Shown in pieces: positions 28,395 through 35,634 of a DNA stretch of 48,837 bases. How positions within the stretch are numbered: position 1 is the first letter of the stretch; each line of letters starts with the position of its first letter. The stretch covers positions 1-48,837 of the forward strand of contig NZ_JAHWGU010000046.1 of the NCBI RefSeq assembly GCF_020873875.1, given 5' to 3'. A model generated the notes under the pieces. The model saw nothing but the letters and a program-made list of their open reading frames with translations, had not been told where the DNA came from and did no database searches. Source of the DNA: Actinoplanes sp. DH11 (GTDB lineage Bacteria > Actinomycetota > Actinomycetes > Mycobacteriales > Micromonosporaceae). The translations under genes and the position numbers were made by a program.

Positions 28395-28415
28395 CACCGG
28401 GCCGGCCGGAGTTAG

Positions 28416-28444
28416 TTGTAAAGAAACTTAACTGCGGATACCCT
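28416..28444 (+). promoter_or_regulatory. promoter of the lipoprotein gene
   Basis: TTGTAA (28416-28421) and TACCCT (28439-28444) are separated by 17 bases, a good housekeeping-type promoter. The -35 region lies in an AT-rich island, AGTTAGTTGTAAAGAAAC, with an imperfect inverted repeat that may bind a regulator. Confidence 0.55.
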
Positions 28445-28483
28445 CGGCGGGATCGATCCCTGCCCCCCGAGGAGACCGAATCC

Positions 28484-29044
28484 ATGCGCATCCACATCCA
28501 CGCGGCGGCAGGCCTGTCCGCCCTGCTCCTGGCCCTCGCCGGCTGCTCCGGCGGCGACTCGGGTGACGCCGGCGACTCCGGTGCGACGGCCGCTGCCCCG
28601 GTGGCCACCGCTCCGGCCGGGGCGTCCGCGGCCTCGGCTGCGGCGTCCGCGCCCGCCGCCGGTGAGTCCACCGGCAAGGGCGGCACCCCCGCGAAGGGCG
28701 ACGCCGCGCTCTCCGCCGACTCCGAGGCGATCTGCGAGCAGGCATCCCGGACCAGCACCGCGTTCGGGCAGACGTTCGCCGAGGACTACCGCCTGCTGAC
28801 CGAGGCGGCCGGCCAGGGCGGCCAGGCCAAGACGAACGCTGAGCAGAAGGCCGCCCGGGACGTGCAGAACTTCTCGTTCGCCCTGCACGACATGGCGAAA
28901 CTGGCGGCCGACGCGAAGCTCAAGGACGCCCTCGCCGCGATGGGCGACCAGGTGACCGCGCTCAAGGGCGACCTGGAGAAACTCGACGACAAGAAGCTGG
29001 CGGCCCTGCACGCCACGCTGGACAAGGCCTGCGGGCGGGGCTGA
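28484..29044 (+). CDS. putative lipoprotein of unknown function
   Basis: The 186-residue protein begins with a signal peptide ending in the lipobox LALAGC at about residue 22. An Ala/Ser/Gly-rich linker of about 45 residues follows, then a helical domain of about 110 residues. The domain starts at a cysteine in SEAICEQ and ends with a cysteine in DKACGRG. It contains helices such as DVQNFSFALHDMAKLA and LKGDLEKLDDKKLAALHATL. No named family is recognised. GAGGAG lies upstream of the ATG. It has its own promoter and is followed by the rplU promoter, so it is probably monocistronic. Confidence 0.82.
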   Translation: MRIHIHAAAGLSALLLALAGCSGGDSGDAGDSGATAAAPVATAPAGASAASAAASAPAAGESTGKGGTPAKGDAALSADSEAICEQASRTSTAFGQTFAEDYRLLTEAAGQGGQAKTNAEQKAARDVQNFSFALHDMAKLAADAKLKDALAAMGDQVTALKGDLEKLDDKKLAALHATLDKACGRG

Positions 29045-29066
29045 CGCCCGGCAGGTCCGGCCCGGT

Positions 29067-29214
29067 TTGGGTCTCGGGCCTGCGATGAAGTAGTCTTGCC
29101 GACGGTGCCTTTCCGGGCACCTGTTCCGTGCGCGCCTCGCAGCGCCTGCCGGAGCCAAGCAACATCCGCCAGCAGCCGTTTCCGGTTGCGCAAGTCTCAG
29201 GGAGTCCGCGTCCG
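29067..29214 (+). promoter_or_regulatory. rplU-rpmA promoter and 5' leader
   Basis: TTGGGT (29067-29072) and TAGTCT (29091-29096) are spaced by 18 bases. The start point should be near 29103, giving a leader of about 110 bases before rplU. At its 5' end GGTGCC (29104-29109) and GGCACC (29116-29121) form a hairpin. Ribosomal-protein operons often carry autoregulatory leaders, but no known L21 leader class is recognised here. Confidence 0.55.
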
Positions 29215-29529
29215 ATGTACGCGATCGTCAAGACCGGCGGCAAGCAGTACAAGGTTGCCGAGGGCGACGTGATCGAGGTCGAGAAGCTCACGGGTCAGCC
29301 CGGCGACGCCCTGACCCTGGCCGCGGTGCTTCTCGTCGACGGTGACAACCTGGTGACCGATGCGGCCAAGCTTGCCAGCGTGACGGTGTCCGGCGAGATT
29401 GCCGAGCACACCAAGGGACCGAAGATTCGGATCCACAAGTTCAAGAACAAGACCGGTTACCACAAGCGCCAGGGGCACCGCCAGCCGCTGACGCGCGTCA
29501 AGGTGACCGGCATCTCCAGCGGGAAGTAG
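29215..29529 (+). CDS. rplU: 50S ribosomal protein L21
   Basis: The 104-residue protein begins MYAIVKTGGKQYKVAEGD, the L21 signature, and ends in the basic segment KTGYHKRQGHRQPLT characteristic of 23S rRNA binding. The ATG at 29215 is fixed by this N-terminus; an open frame extends 87 bases upstream into the leader without family sequence. rpmA follows eight bases after the stop. Confidence 0.98.
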   Translation: MYAIVKTGGKQYKVAEGDVIEVEKLTGQPGDALTLAAVLLVDGDNLVTDAAKLASVTVSGEIAEHTKGPKIRIHKFKNKTGYHKRQGHRQPLTRVKVTGISSGK

Positions 29530-29537
29530 GCGCAGCC

Positions 29538-29795
29538 ATGGCTCACAAAAAGGGTGCATCCAGCTCGCGTAACGGCCGTGACTCCGCCGCACAGCGCCTC
29601 GGCGTGAAGCGGTTCGGTGGTCAGCTGGTCAGCGCCGGCGAGATCCTGATCCGTCAGCGCGGGACGAAGTTCCACCCGGGCGACCTCGTCGGCCGTGGTG
29701 GCGACGACACGCTCTTCGCTCTGGCCCACGGCAACGTGCTCTTCGGCACGAAGCGTGGCCGCAAGACCGTCAGCATCGTGCCGGTCGCGGAGTAG
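29538..29795 (+). CDS. rpmA: 50S ribosomal protein L27
   Basis: The 85-residue protein starts MAHKKGASSSRNGRDS, the conserved L27 N-terminus that reaches the peptidyl transferase centre, with no Firmicutes-type N-terminal extension to be cleaved. Conserved GTKFHPGDLVGRGGDDTLFA follows. It is in one transcription unit with rplU and is followed by a strong terminator, so obg may be expressed separately. Confidence 0.98.
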   Translation: MAHKKGASSSRNGRDSAAQRLGVKRFGGQLVSAGEILIRQRGTKFHPGDLVGRGGDDTLFALAHGNVLFGTKRGRKTVSIVPVAE

Positions 29796-29808
29796 TTTTT
29801 CTTTACAG

Positions 29809-29849
29809 CGGGCCGTGGACCCTCGGGTCCGCGGCCCGTTGTTGTTTTT
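29809..29849 (+). terminator. rpmA intrinsic terminator
   Basis: CGGGCCGTGGACCC pairs with GGGTCCGCGGCCCG across 29809-29838, with one G-T pair. TTGTTGTTTTT follows directly. This is the strongest intrinsic terminator inside the window after the rRNA one. Confidence 0.9.
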
Positions 29850-29870
29850 ATACGTCGCTAGGAGTGCGAA

Positions 29871-31388
29871 GTGACCACGTTCGTCGACCGGGTAGTGCTG
29901 CACCTGCAGGCGGGTGACGGCGGGCACGGGTGTGTCTCCGTGCACCGGGAGAAGTTCAAGCCGCTGGGCGGACCGGACGGCGGCAACGGCGGGCACGGCG
30001 GCAGCATCAAGCTGGTGGTCGACCCGCAGCAGCACACGCTGCTCGACTTCCACTTCCACCCGCACGTCAAGGCCAACAACGGCGCCGGTGGCGCCGGCTC
30101 GAACCGGGACGGCGCGACCGGCCGGGACCTGATCCTCAAGGTGCCGAACGGCACTGTCGTGCAGACCCTCGACGGCGAGGTGCTGGCCGACCTGGTCGGC
30201 AACGGCACCGAGTTCGAGGTGGCCCGCGGCGGCCGCGGCGGCCGGGGCAACGCGTCGCTGGCGAACACCCGGCGCAAGGTGCCGGGCTTCGCCGAGCTGG
30301 GTGAGCCGGGCGACCAGCTCGACGTGGTGCTGGAGCTCAAGAGCGTCGCCGACGTCGGCCTGGTCGGTTTCCCGTCCGCCGGCAAGTCGTCGCTGATCGC
30401 GGTGATGTCCGCGGCCAAGCCGAAGATCGCGGACTACCCGTTCACGACCCTGGTGCCCAACCTGGGCGTGGTCCAGGCCGGTGACGAGACGTTCACCATC
30501 GCCGACGTGCCCGGCCTGATCCCGGGCGCGGCCACCGGCAAGGGCCTCGGCATGCAGTTCCTGCGGCACATCGAGCGCACCTCGGTGCTGGTGCACGTGC
30601 TCGACGCGGCGGCGCCGGAGATCGAGCGGGACCCGCTCGCCGACCTGGACGCGATCGAGGCCGAGCTGGCCGCGTACGGCGGCCTGGAGGACCGGCCGCG
30701 TCTCGTGGTCCTCAACAAGATCGACATCCCGGACGGCCGGGACCTCGCCGAGATGGTCCGCCCCGATCTCGAGGCCCGGGGCTACCGGGTCTTCGAGATC
30801 AGCGCGGTCACCCGCGAAGGTCTCAGGGAGTTCGGCTACGCCCTGGCCGCGCTCGTCGCGGAGAACCGGGCGGCCAAGCCGATCGAGGAGCCGACCCGGA
30901 TCGTGCTGCGTCCCCGCGCGGTCGACGACGCCGGCTTCACCGTCGAGCAGGACGAGGACGGCGTGTTCGTGGTCCGCGGTACCCAGGTCGAGCGGTGGGT
31001 CCGGCAGACGAACTTCGACAACGACGAGGCCGTGGGCTTCCTCTCCGACCGCATGGACCGGCTCGGTGTCGAGGCGATGCTGGGCAAGAAGGGCGCGCAG
31101 GCCGGCGACCCGGTCCGGATCGGCGACCGGGAGTTCGACTGGCAGCCGAACGCGGGGGAGTACATCACTGGCCCGCGCGGCACCGACTCCCGTCTCGAGG
31201 AGCTCGACACCCGGCCCAGCGCGGCGCAGCGTCTCGCCGCCCGCAAGGCTCGCCGGGTCCGTTCCGAGGACGAGATCCAGCACATGGCGGCGGACGGCAC
31301 GGTCACCAGCGTCAAGAACTCGAACGTCCCCGTGCTGGTCAGCGACGACGACGATGACCTCGACGACGAGGGCGACACCGACGAATAG
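29871..31388 (+). CDS. obg: GTPase Obg/CgtA
   Basis: Obg is an essential GTPase that acts in 50S assembly and stress control. The 505-residue protein has the glycine-rich Obg fold (residues 1-158, with GGNGGHGGS and similar), then the G domain with G1 GFPSAGKSS (166-174), G3 DVPGLI and G4 NKID (282-285). The C-terminal OCT domain (about 340-430) is typical of Actinobacteria and Firmicutes. The tail ends in a run of acidic residues (SDDDDDLDDEG). The GTG start follows AGGAG with seven bases of spacing. In many actinobacteria proB comes next; here it is replaced by a GNAT gene. Confidence 0.97.
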   Translation: MTTFVDRVVLHLQAGDGGHGCVSVHREKFKPLGGPDGGNGGHGGSIKLVVDPQQHTLLDFHFHPHVKANNGAGGAGSNRDGATGRDLILKVPNGTVVQTLDGEVLADLVGNGTEFEVARGGRGGRGNASLANTRRKVPGFAELGEPGDQLDVVLELKSVADVGLVGFPSAGKSSLIAVMSAAKPKIADYPFTTLVPNLGVVQAGDETFTIADVPGLIPGAATGKGLGMQFLRHIERTSVLVHVLDAAAPEIERDPLADLDAIEAELAAYGGLEDRPRLVVLNKIDIPDGRDLAEMVRPDLEARGYRVFEISAVTREGLREFGYALAALVAENRAAKPIEEPTRIVLRPRAVDDAGFTVEQDEDGVFVVRGTQVERWVRQTNFDNDEAVGFLSDRMDRLGVEAMLGKKGAQAGDPVRIGDREFDWQPNAGEYITGPRGTDSRLEELDTRPSAAQRLAARKARRVRSEDEIQHMAADGTVTSVKNSNVPVLVSDDDDDLDDEGDTDE

Positions 31389-31432
31389 GGCATAGGCCAG
31401 TTCTCGGCAACCCGCTGGAAAGGCTCGTCACC

Positions 31433-31438
31433 TAGAGT
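31433..31438 (+). promoter_or_regulatory. -10 box of a leaderless promoter for the GNAT gene
   Basis: TAGAGT is followed by seven bases and the GTG at 31446. No Shine-Dalgarno sequence is present in the gap. Confidence 0.45.
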
Positions 31439-31445
31439 CACGCCC

Positions 31446-31886
31446 GTGCTGATCGAGAATCGTCCCGCGCTCGACCCGGAACTGGCCGCCCTGATCACCG
31501 CTCAGCAGCGTGAACTGGCGGAGGCCGGTATCGGCGGCGGTGACCGGATATTCGAGCCGCACGACGACGTCGCGTACCTGGTGGGTGTGGTCAACGGCCG
31601 GGCGGTGGCCTGCGGCGGCTGGCAGGCCACCGGCGCCGGCGCCGCCGAGATCACCCGGATGTACGTGCGCCCCGCGCACCGCGGCCGAGGCCTCGCCCGC
31701 CAGATGATCGTGGCGATCGAGGAGGAGGCGCTGGCCGCCGGCCGGCTGGTGATCCGGCTGGAGACCGGCGCCCAGCTGGCGGCGGTGATCGCCCTCTACC
31801 GATCGTCCGGCTATGCGCGGGTGCCCTCGGCCGGCGACCCGCGCACGGTCTGCTTCGAGAAGACGCTCCCGGCGCTAGTCCAGTAG
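31446..31886 (+). CDS. GNAT family N-acetyltransferase
   Basis: The 146-residue protein has the acetyl-CoA binding motif in MYVRPAHRGRGLARQMI (RGRGLA, about residues 80-85), preceded by the strand ACGGWQA and followed by the LYRSSGYARVP segment common in GNAT enzymes. The substrate is unknown. The 3' end overlaps the 3' end of convergent trpS by 12 bases, with no terminator between them. Confidence 0.88.
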   Translation: MLIENRPALDPELAALITAQQRELAEAGIGGGDRIFEPHDDVAYLVGVVNGRAVACGGWQATGAGAAEITRMYVRPAHRGRGLARQMIVAIEEEALAAGRLVIRLETGAQLAAVIALYRSSGYARVPSAGDPRTVCFEKTLPALVQ

Positions 31887-32843
31887 GCCGATGGCGGCAC
31901 GCGTACGGCGTACTGTTGCCGCGGCGATCGGACGCACCCGGGCCGCGCCCCGCGCCAAGATCTCGCGGACGTGGGCCGGGTCGTCCGCCAGCTCGGCGTA
32001 CCGCGCCCGGATCGGCTCGAGCAGCGCCTCGATCGCGTCGGCGACCTCGCGTTTCAGGGCGCCGTAGGAGACCGGATCGGCCGGCTCCCGTCCGCTGCAC
32101 CCGGCCAGGATGTCGATCAGGTTCGTCACGCCCGGCTGGTCCGGATGACGGCGGACCTGCGCGAACTCGTCGGTGACCGCCCGCGCGACGGTGCGGCGTA
32201 CCGTCTCGGGTGGGTCCAGCAGACCGATCCGCCCGGCTCCCGACGCGTTGCTCTTGCCCATCTTGGTTCCCGGGTCGGCGAGGTCCATCACCCGCGCGGC
32301 GCTGCCCGGCCGCACGCCGCCGGGCAGCCGGAACGTCTCGCCGTAGCGCCCGTTGAACCGCTGCGCGATCGTCCGGGTCAGCTCCAGGTGCTGGTTCTGG
32401 TCCTCGCCGACCGGCACTTCGTCGGTGTCGTAGAGCAGGATGTCGGCGGCCATCAGCACCGGATAGGTCAGCAGACTGAGCCGGATCGGCCCGTCGGCGG
32501 CCGACTTCTCCTTGAACTGGATCATGCGAGACGCCTCGCCGAAACCGGTCGCGCACTCCAGCAGGTAGTGCAGCTCGGTGTGCTCGGTCACGTGCGACTG
32601 CAGGACGATCGGGGTGCGTTCCGGATCCACTCCGGCGGCCAGCATCACGGTGGCCTGTTCGAGGGCGAGGGCCCGTACCCTCGCTGGTTCATGATCCATC
32701 GTCAGCGCGTGCAGGTCCGCGATGAGCGCGATCGACTCGCTGCGGTCCTGCGCTGCGATCAGCGGGCGCAGAGCGCCCAGCAGATTGCCCAGATGAAGGT
32801 GCCCGGTGGGCTTGAAGCCGGTCAGGCGGCGGGTGGGTGCCAT
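31875..32843 (-). CDS. trpS: tryptophan--tRNA ligase
   Basis: TrpRS charges tRNA-Trp. The 322-residue class Ic synthetase shows the HIGH motif as TGHLHLGN (17-20) and the KMSKS loop as GTKMGKSNASG (194-198); DLHALT and GEDQNQHLELTR are also characteristic. The ATG follows AGGAG (minus strand) by six bases. The protein contains no tryptophan residue at all, so its synthesis does not depend on charged tRNA-Trp. Its leader carries a Trp-codon attenuator, which suggests an inducible enzyme. Streptomyces has an auxiliary, indolmycin-resistant TrpRS controlled in this way; whether this is such a second copy cannot be told from one window. Confidence 0.96.
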   Translation of the reverse strand: MAPTRRLTGFKPTGHLHLGNLLGALRPLIAAQDRSESIALIADLHALTMDHEPARVRALALEQATVMLAAGVDPERTPIVLQSHVTEHTELHYLLECATGFGEASRMIQFKEKSAADGPIRLSLLTYPVLMAADILLYDTDEVPVGEDQNQHLELTRTIAQRFNGRYGETFRLPGGVRPGSAARVMDLADPGTKMGKSNASGAGRIGLLDPPETVRRTVARAVTDEFAQVRRHPDQPGVTNLIDILAGCSGREPADPVSYGALKREVADAIEALLEPIRARYAELADDPAHVREILARGAARVRPIAAATVRRTRAAIGLLD

Positions 32844-32905
32844 GTCGATCTCCTTGCGGGTGTACGGGTGACCGCACCCGCCCGGAAGACCGTGGTGAAA
32901 CGCGT

Positions 32906-32979
32906 CGCGGCCGCCCGGAGGGGCGGCCGCGGGAGTGGATCGCGCGTGTCGGTGTGCCGCCCGGTCAGGGCAGCCACCA
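32906..32979 (-). promoter_or_regulatory. ribosome-mediated transcription attenuator of trpS
   Basis: Four segments are visible on the minus strand. Segment 1 (32979-32968) is TGGTGGCTGCCC and contains both Trp codons of the leader. Segment 2 (32962-32951) is GGGCGGCACACC and pairs with segment 1 with one bulge and one G-T pair. Segment 3 includes GCCGCCC (32927-32921), which pairs with GGGCGGC of segment 2. Segments 3 and 4 form an 11-bp terminator stem, CGCGGCCGCCC (32931-32921) with its complement (32916-32906), with loop CTCC; only a short TTT follows. A ribosome stalled on the Trp codons would block 1:2, allow 2:3 and prevent 3:4. Confidence 0.85.
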
Positions 32980-33000
32980 GTTGTGGTTCAGAACGCGCAT
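32965..33000 (-). CDS. trpS leader peptide MRVLNHNWWLP
   Basis: A complete 11-codon frame runs from ATG at 33000 to TGA at 32965 and encodes MRVLNHNWWLP. The two adjacent Trp codons lie within the 1:2 pairing region of the attenuator. A -10 box sits six bases before the ATG, so the leader message is probably leaderless. The peptide acts as a sensor of charged tRNA-Trp rather than as a functional protein. Confidence 0.85.
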   Translation of the reverse strand: MRVLNHNWWLP

Positions 33001-33006
33001 GTGACC

Positions 33007-33035
33007 AGGTTAGCGCCGGTGGTCACAGTGGTCGA
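33007..33035 (-). promoter_or_regulatory. promoter of the trpS leader
   Basis: On the minus strand TCGACC (33035-33030) and TAACCT (33012-33007) are spaced by 17 bases. Six bases separate the -10 box from the leader-peptide ATG, which would place the transcription start on the start codon. Confidence 0.6.
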
Positions 33036-33079
33036 GTGCCCCTGTCCGGGCGTCACCGGTTGACAGGCATGATGTTGAC

Positions 33080-35575
33080 ATGCCGACCCTGACCCGTGCC
33101 GAGGCCGCCGAGCGGGCGTCCGTCGTCGACGTCGAGACCTACTCCGTCGACCTGGACGTCACCGAGGGCGGCGACACGTTCCGATCCCGGGCGGTTGTCC
33201 GTTTCCGCGCCCGGGCCGGTGCCGCGACGTTCCTCGAGTTCGAGCCCGCCGAGATCACCTCGCTCACCCTGAACGGCGTCGCCGTCGACCCGGGCACCGT
33301 CCGCGACGGCCGCCTGTGGCTGACCGGTCTGGCCGAGGAGAACGAGCTCGTCGCCGACGCCGCGATGCGGTACTCGATCGACGGCGAGGGCCTGCACCGG
33401 TACACCGACCCGGCGGACGGCAACGTCTACCTCTACCAGCACCTGTTCATCAACAACGGCGGCCGGGTGCTGCCCTGTTTCGACCAGCCGGACCTGAAGG
33501 CGTCCTGGCAGGTGAGCGTCACCGCGCCGGCGGACTGGACGGTCGCGACGAACGGCACGCTCGTCTCCCGGGACGGCGGCCGCTGGGAGTTCGCGCCGAC
33601 CAGGCGGATCTCCACCTACCTGGCGTCGATGATCGCCGGCCGGTACCACGTGCGCACCGACGAGCACGACGGGATCCCGCTCGCGCTCTACGCCCGGGCC
33701 GCGCTCGCCGAGCACCTGGACGCCGAGGCCGCCGACATCTTCGAGGTCACCAAGCGGTGCCTGGACCGGTTCCACGAGATGTTCGACATCCGCTACCCCT
33801 TCGGGCACTACCAGCAGGCGTTCGCCCCGGAGTTCAACTTCGGCGCCATGGAGTACCCCGGCCTGGTCGTCTTCCGCGACGAGATGATCCCCCGCTCGGT
33901 GGTGACCGAGAGCGAGCGCGAGCACCGGGCCAATGTGATCGCCCACGAGATGGCCCACCAGTGGTTCGGTGACCTGGTGACCATGGCCTGGTGGGACGAC
34001 CTCTGGCTGAACGAGTCGTTCGCGGAGTACCTGGGCACCCGGGTCGCGGCCGAGGCCACCCGGTACCGCGGCACCTGGACCACGTTCGCGATCCACCGCA
34101 AGGCGTGGGGGTTGCGCGCCGACCAGCGGCCGTCCACCCACCCGGTGGCGCCGGCCGAGGTGACCGACACCGACGCGGCGCTGCTCAACTTCGACGGCAT
34201 CTCGTACGCCAAGGGCGCGGCAGTGCTCAAGCAACTCGTCGCCTGGCTCGGTGACGAGGCGTTCCTGTCCGGCTTGAACGCGCACTTCGAGGCGCACGCG
34301 TACGGCAACGCCACCCTCGCCGACCTGCTCGGGGCGCTGTCCAAGGCCAGTGGTCGCGACCTGTCCGGCTGGGCCGAGGTGTGGCTGCGCCGGGCACAGG
34401 TCAACACGCTCCGGGCCGAGGTGCGGCGGGACGGCGCGAACTACGCCGAGGTGGCAGTGGTGCAGACCGCGCCGGACGGGTTCCCGACGCTGCGGCCGCA
34501 CCGGATCGGCATCGGCCTGTTCGACCGGGCCGCGGACGGCACCGTGGTCCGGCGGCGGCACATCGAGGCGGAGCTGGACGCGTCCGGGCGTACCGTGATC
34601 GCCGAGCTGACCGGCGCGCCCGCCGCCGACCTGCTGCTGCTCAACGACGGTGACCTGACCTACGCGAAGATCCGCCTGGACGCCGGCTCGGCGGCCGCGG
34701 TGCCCGCCCTGCTGCCGCTGCTGGACGACTCTCTGGCCCGCGCGGTGATCTGGGCCGCCACCCTGGACGCCGTGGTGGACGGTGAGCGCCCGGTCGCCGA
34801 ACTGGTCACCCTGGTGCTCGCCGCGCTGCCGACGGAGACCGAGGTGGTCATCGTCGAGGACGTCCTGCGGGCCGCCCGGGGCCTGGTCGACCGGTACGCC
34901 ACCCCGCAGACCCGCCCGGCCGCGCTGGAGCTGCTCGCCCAGGCCGCCGACCGGCTGCTCGCGGCGTCGCCGCCCGGCAGCTCCGGCCAGCTCGCGGCGG
35001 TGCGCGGCCTGATCGGCTCGACCGTCGACGTGGCCCGCCTGCGCGGCTGGCTGGCCGGCGAGAACGTCCCCGCCGGGCTCACCGTCGATGCCGACCTGCG
35101 CTGGCTCGTCCAGTACCGGCTCGCCGTGCTCGGCGCGTCCAGCACCGGCACGATCGACGCGGAACTCGAGGCCGACAACAGCGCCAGCGGCCAGCAGTGG
35201 GCCGCCCGCTGCCGGGCCGCGCTGCCCGACCCGGCCGCCAAGGAGGCCGCCTGGACCGCGGTGGTCGCTGACGGCTCGCTCTCCAACCGGCTCGCCGAGC
35301 TCACCGCGGCCGGTTTCTGGCAGCCCGAGCAGCTCGACCTGCTGACCGGGTACGCGGAACGCTACTTCGCCGACATGCCGGAGATGATGCGGGTGCGCAG
35401 TGGCATGAGCGCGGAGAAGGCGGCGATGGCGGCGTACCCCGACGTGGCCGTCTCCGCCCGGACCCGGCAGCTCGCCGCCGCGTTGCTCGCCCGCACCGGC
35501 CTGAACCCGATCCTGCGCCGAGTGGTGCAGGACGCGGACGACGACATGCGCCGCGCGCTGGCCGCGCGCGGTTGA
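33080..35575 (+). CDS. pepN: M1 family aminopeptidase N
   Basis: PepN removes N-terminal residues from peptides in the cytoplasm. The 831-residue protein has the zinc site HEMAH (H289, E290, H293) with the third ligand E312 in WLNESFAEYLG, the expected HEXXH-x18-E spacing. The exopeptidase motif usually written GAMEN is GAMEY here (NFGAMEYPGLVVF, near residue 255). The glutamate that binds the peptide amino group is kept. The C-terminal ERAP1-like helical domain fills residues about 520-831. The ATG at 33080 has no clear Shine-Dalgarno sequence. The gene is divergent from the trpS leader across 79 bases. Confidence 0.95.
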   Translation: MPTLTRAEAAERASVVDVETYSVDLDVTEGGDTFRSRAVVRFRARAGAATFLEFEPAEITSLTLNGVAVDPGTVRDGRLWLTGLAEENELVADAAMRYSIDGEGLHRYTDPADGNVYLYQHLFINNGGRVLPCFDQPDLKASWQVSVTAPADWTVATNGTLVSRDGGRWEFAPTRRISTYLASMIAGRYHVRTDEHDGIPLALYARAALAEHLDAEAADIFEVTKRCLDRFHEMFDIRYPFGHYQQAFAPEFNFGAMEYPGLVVFRDEMIPRSVVTESEREHRANVIAHEMAHQWFGDLVTMAWWDDLWLNESFAEYLGTRVAAEATRYRGTWTTFAIHRKAWGLRADQRPSTHPVAPAEVTDTDAALLNFDGISYAKGAAVLKQLVAWLGDEAFLSGLNAHFEAHAYGNATLADLLGALSKASGRDLSGWAEVWLRRAQVNTLRAEVRRDGANYAEVAVVQTAPDGFPTLRPHRIGIGLFDRAADGTVVRRRHIEAELDASGRTVIAELTGAPAADLLLLNDGDLTYAKIRLDAGSAAAVPALLPLLDDSLARAVIWAATLDAVVDGERPVAELVTLVLAALPTETEVVIVEDVLRAARGLVDRYATPQTRPAALELLAQAADRLLAASPPGSSGQLAAVRGLIGSTVDVARLRGWLAGENVPAGLTVDADLRWLVQYRLAVLGASSTGTIDAELEADNSASGQQWAARCRAALPDPAAKEAAWTAVVADGSLSNRLAELTAAGFWQPEQLDLLTGYAERYFADMPEMMRVRSGMSAEKAAMAAYPDVAVSARTRQLAAALLARTGLNPILRRVVQDADDDMRRALAARG

Positions 35576-35593
35576 CCGGATTCTCCCGTCCAT

Positions 35594-35630
35594 CACCCCT
35601 GTGACCTCGTAACCTGTGGTCACGGGGGTG
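35594..35630. promoter_or_regulatory. 13-bp inverted repeat flanking a -10-like box
   Basis: CACCCCTGTGACC (35594-35606) and GGTCACGGGGGTG (35618-35630) are complementary with one G-T pair. The loop holds TAACCT (35610-35615), a good -10 candidate for the histidine kinase gene at 35635. It may be an operator or the terminator of pepN, which ends 18 bases upstream. No T-tract follows, which favours an operator. Confidence 0.5.
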
Positions 35631-35634
35631 ACGC

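Noticed and set aside
24955..28758. A 1267-codon minus-strand open frame opposite rne
   Set aside because: Composition is that of an antisense shadow, and rne on the plus strand has all catalytic motifs.
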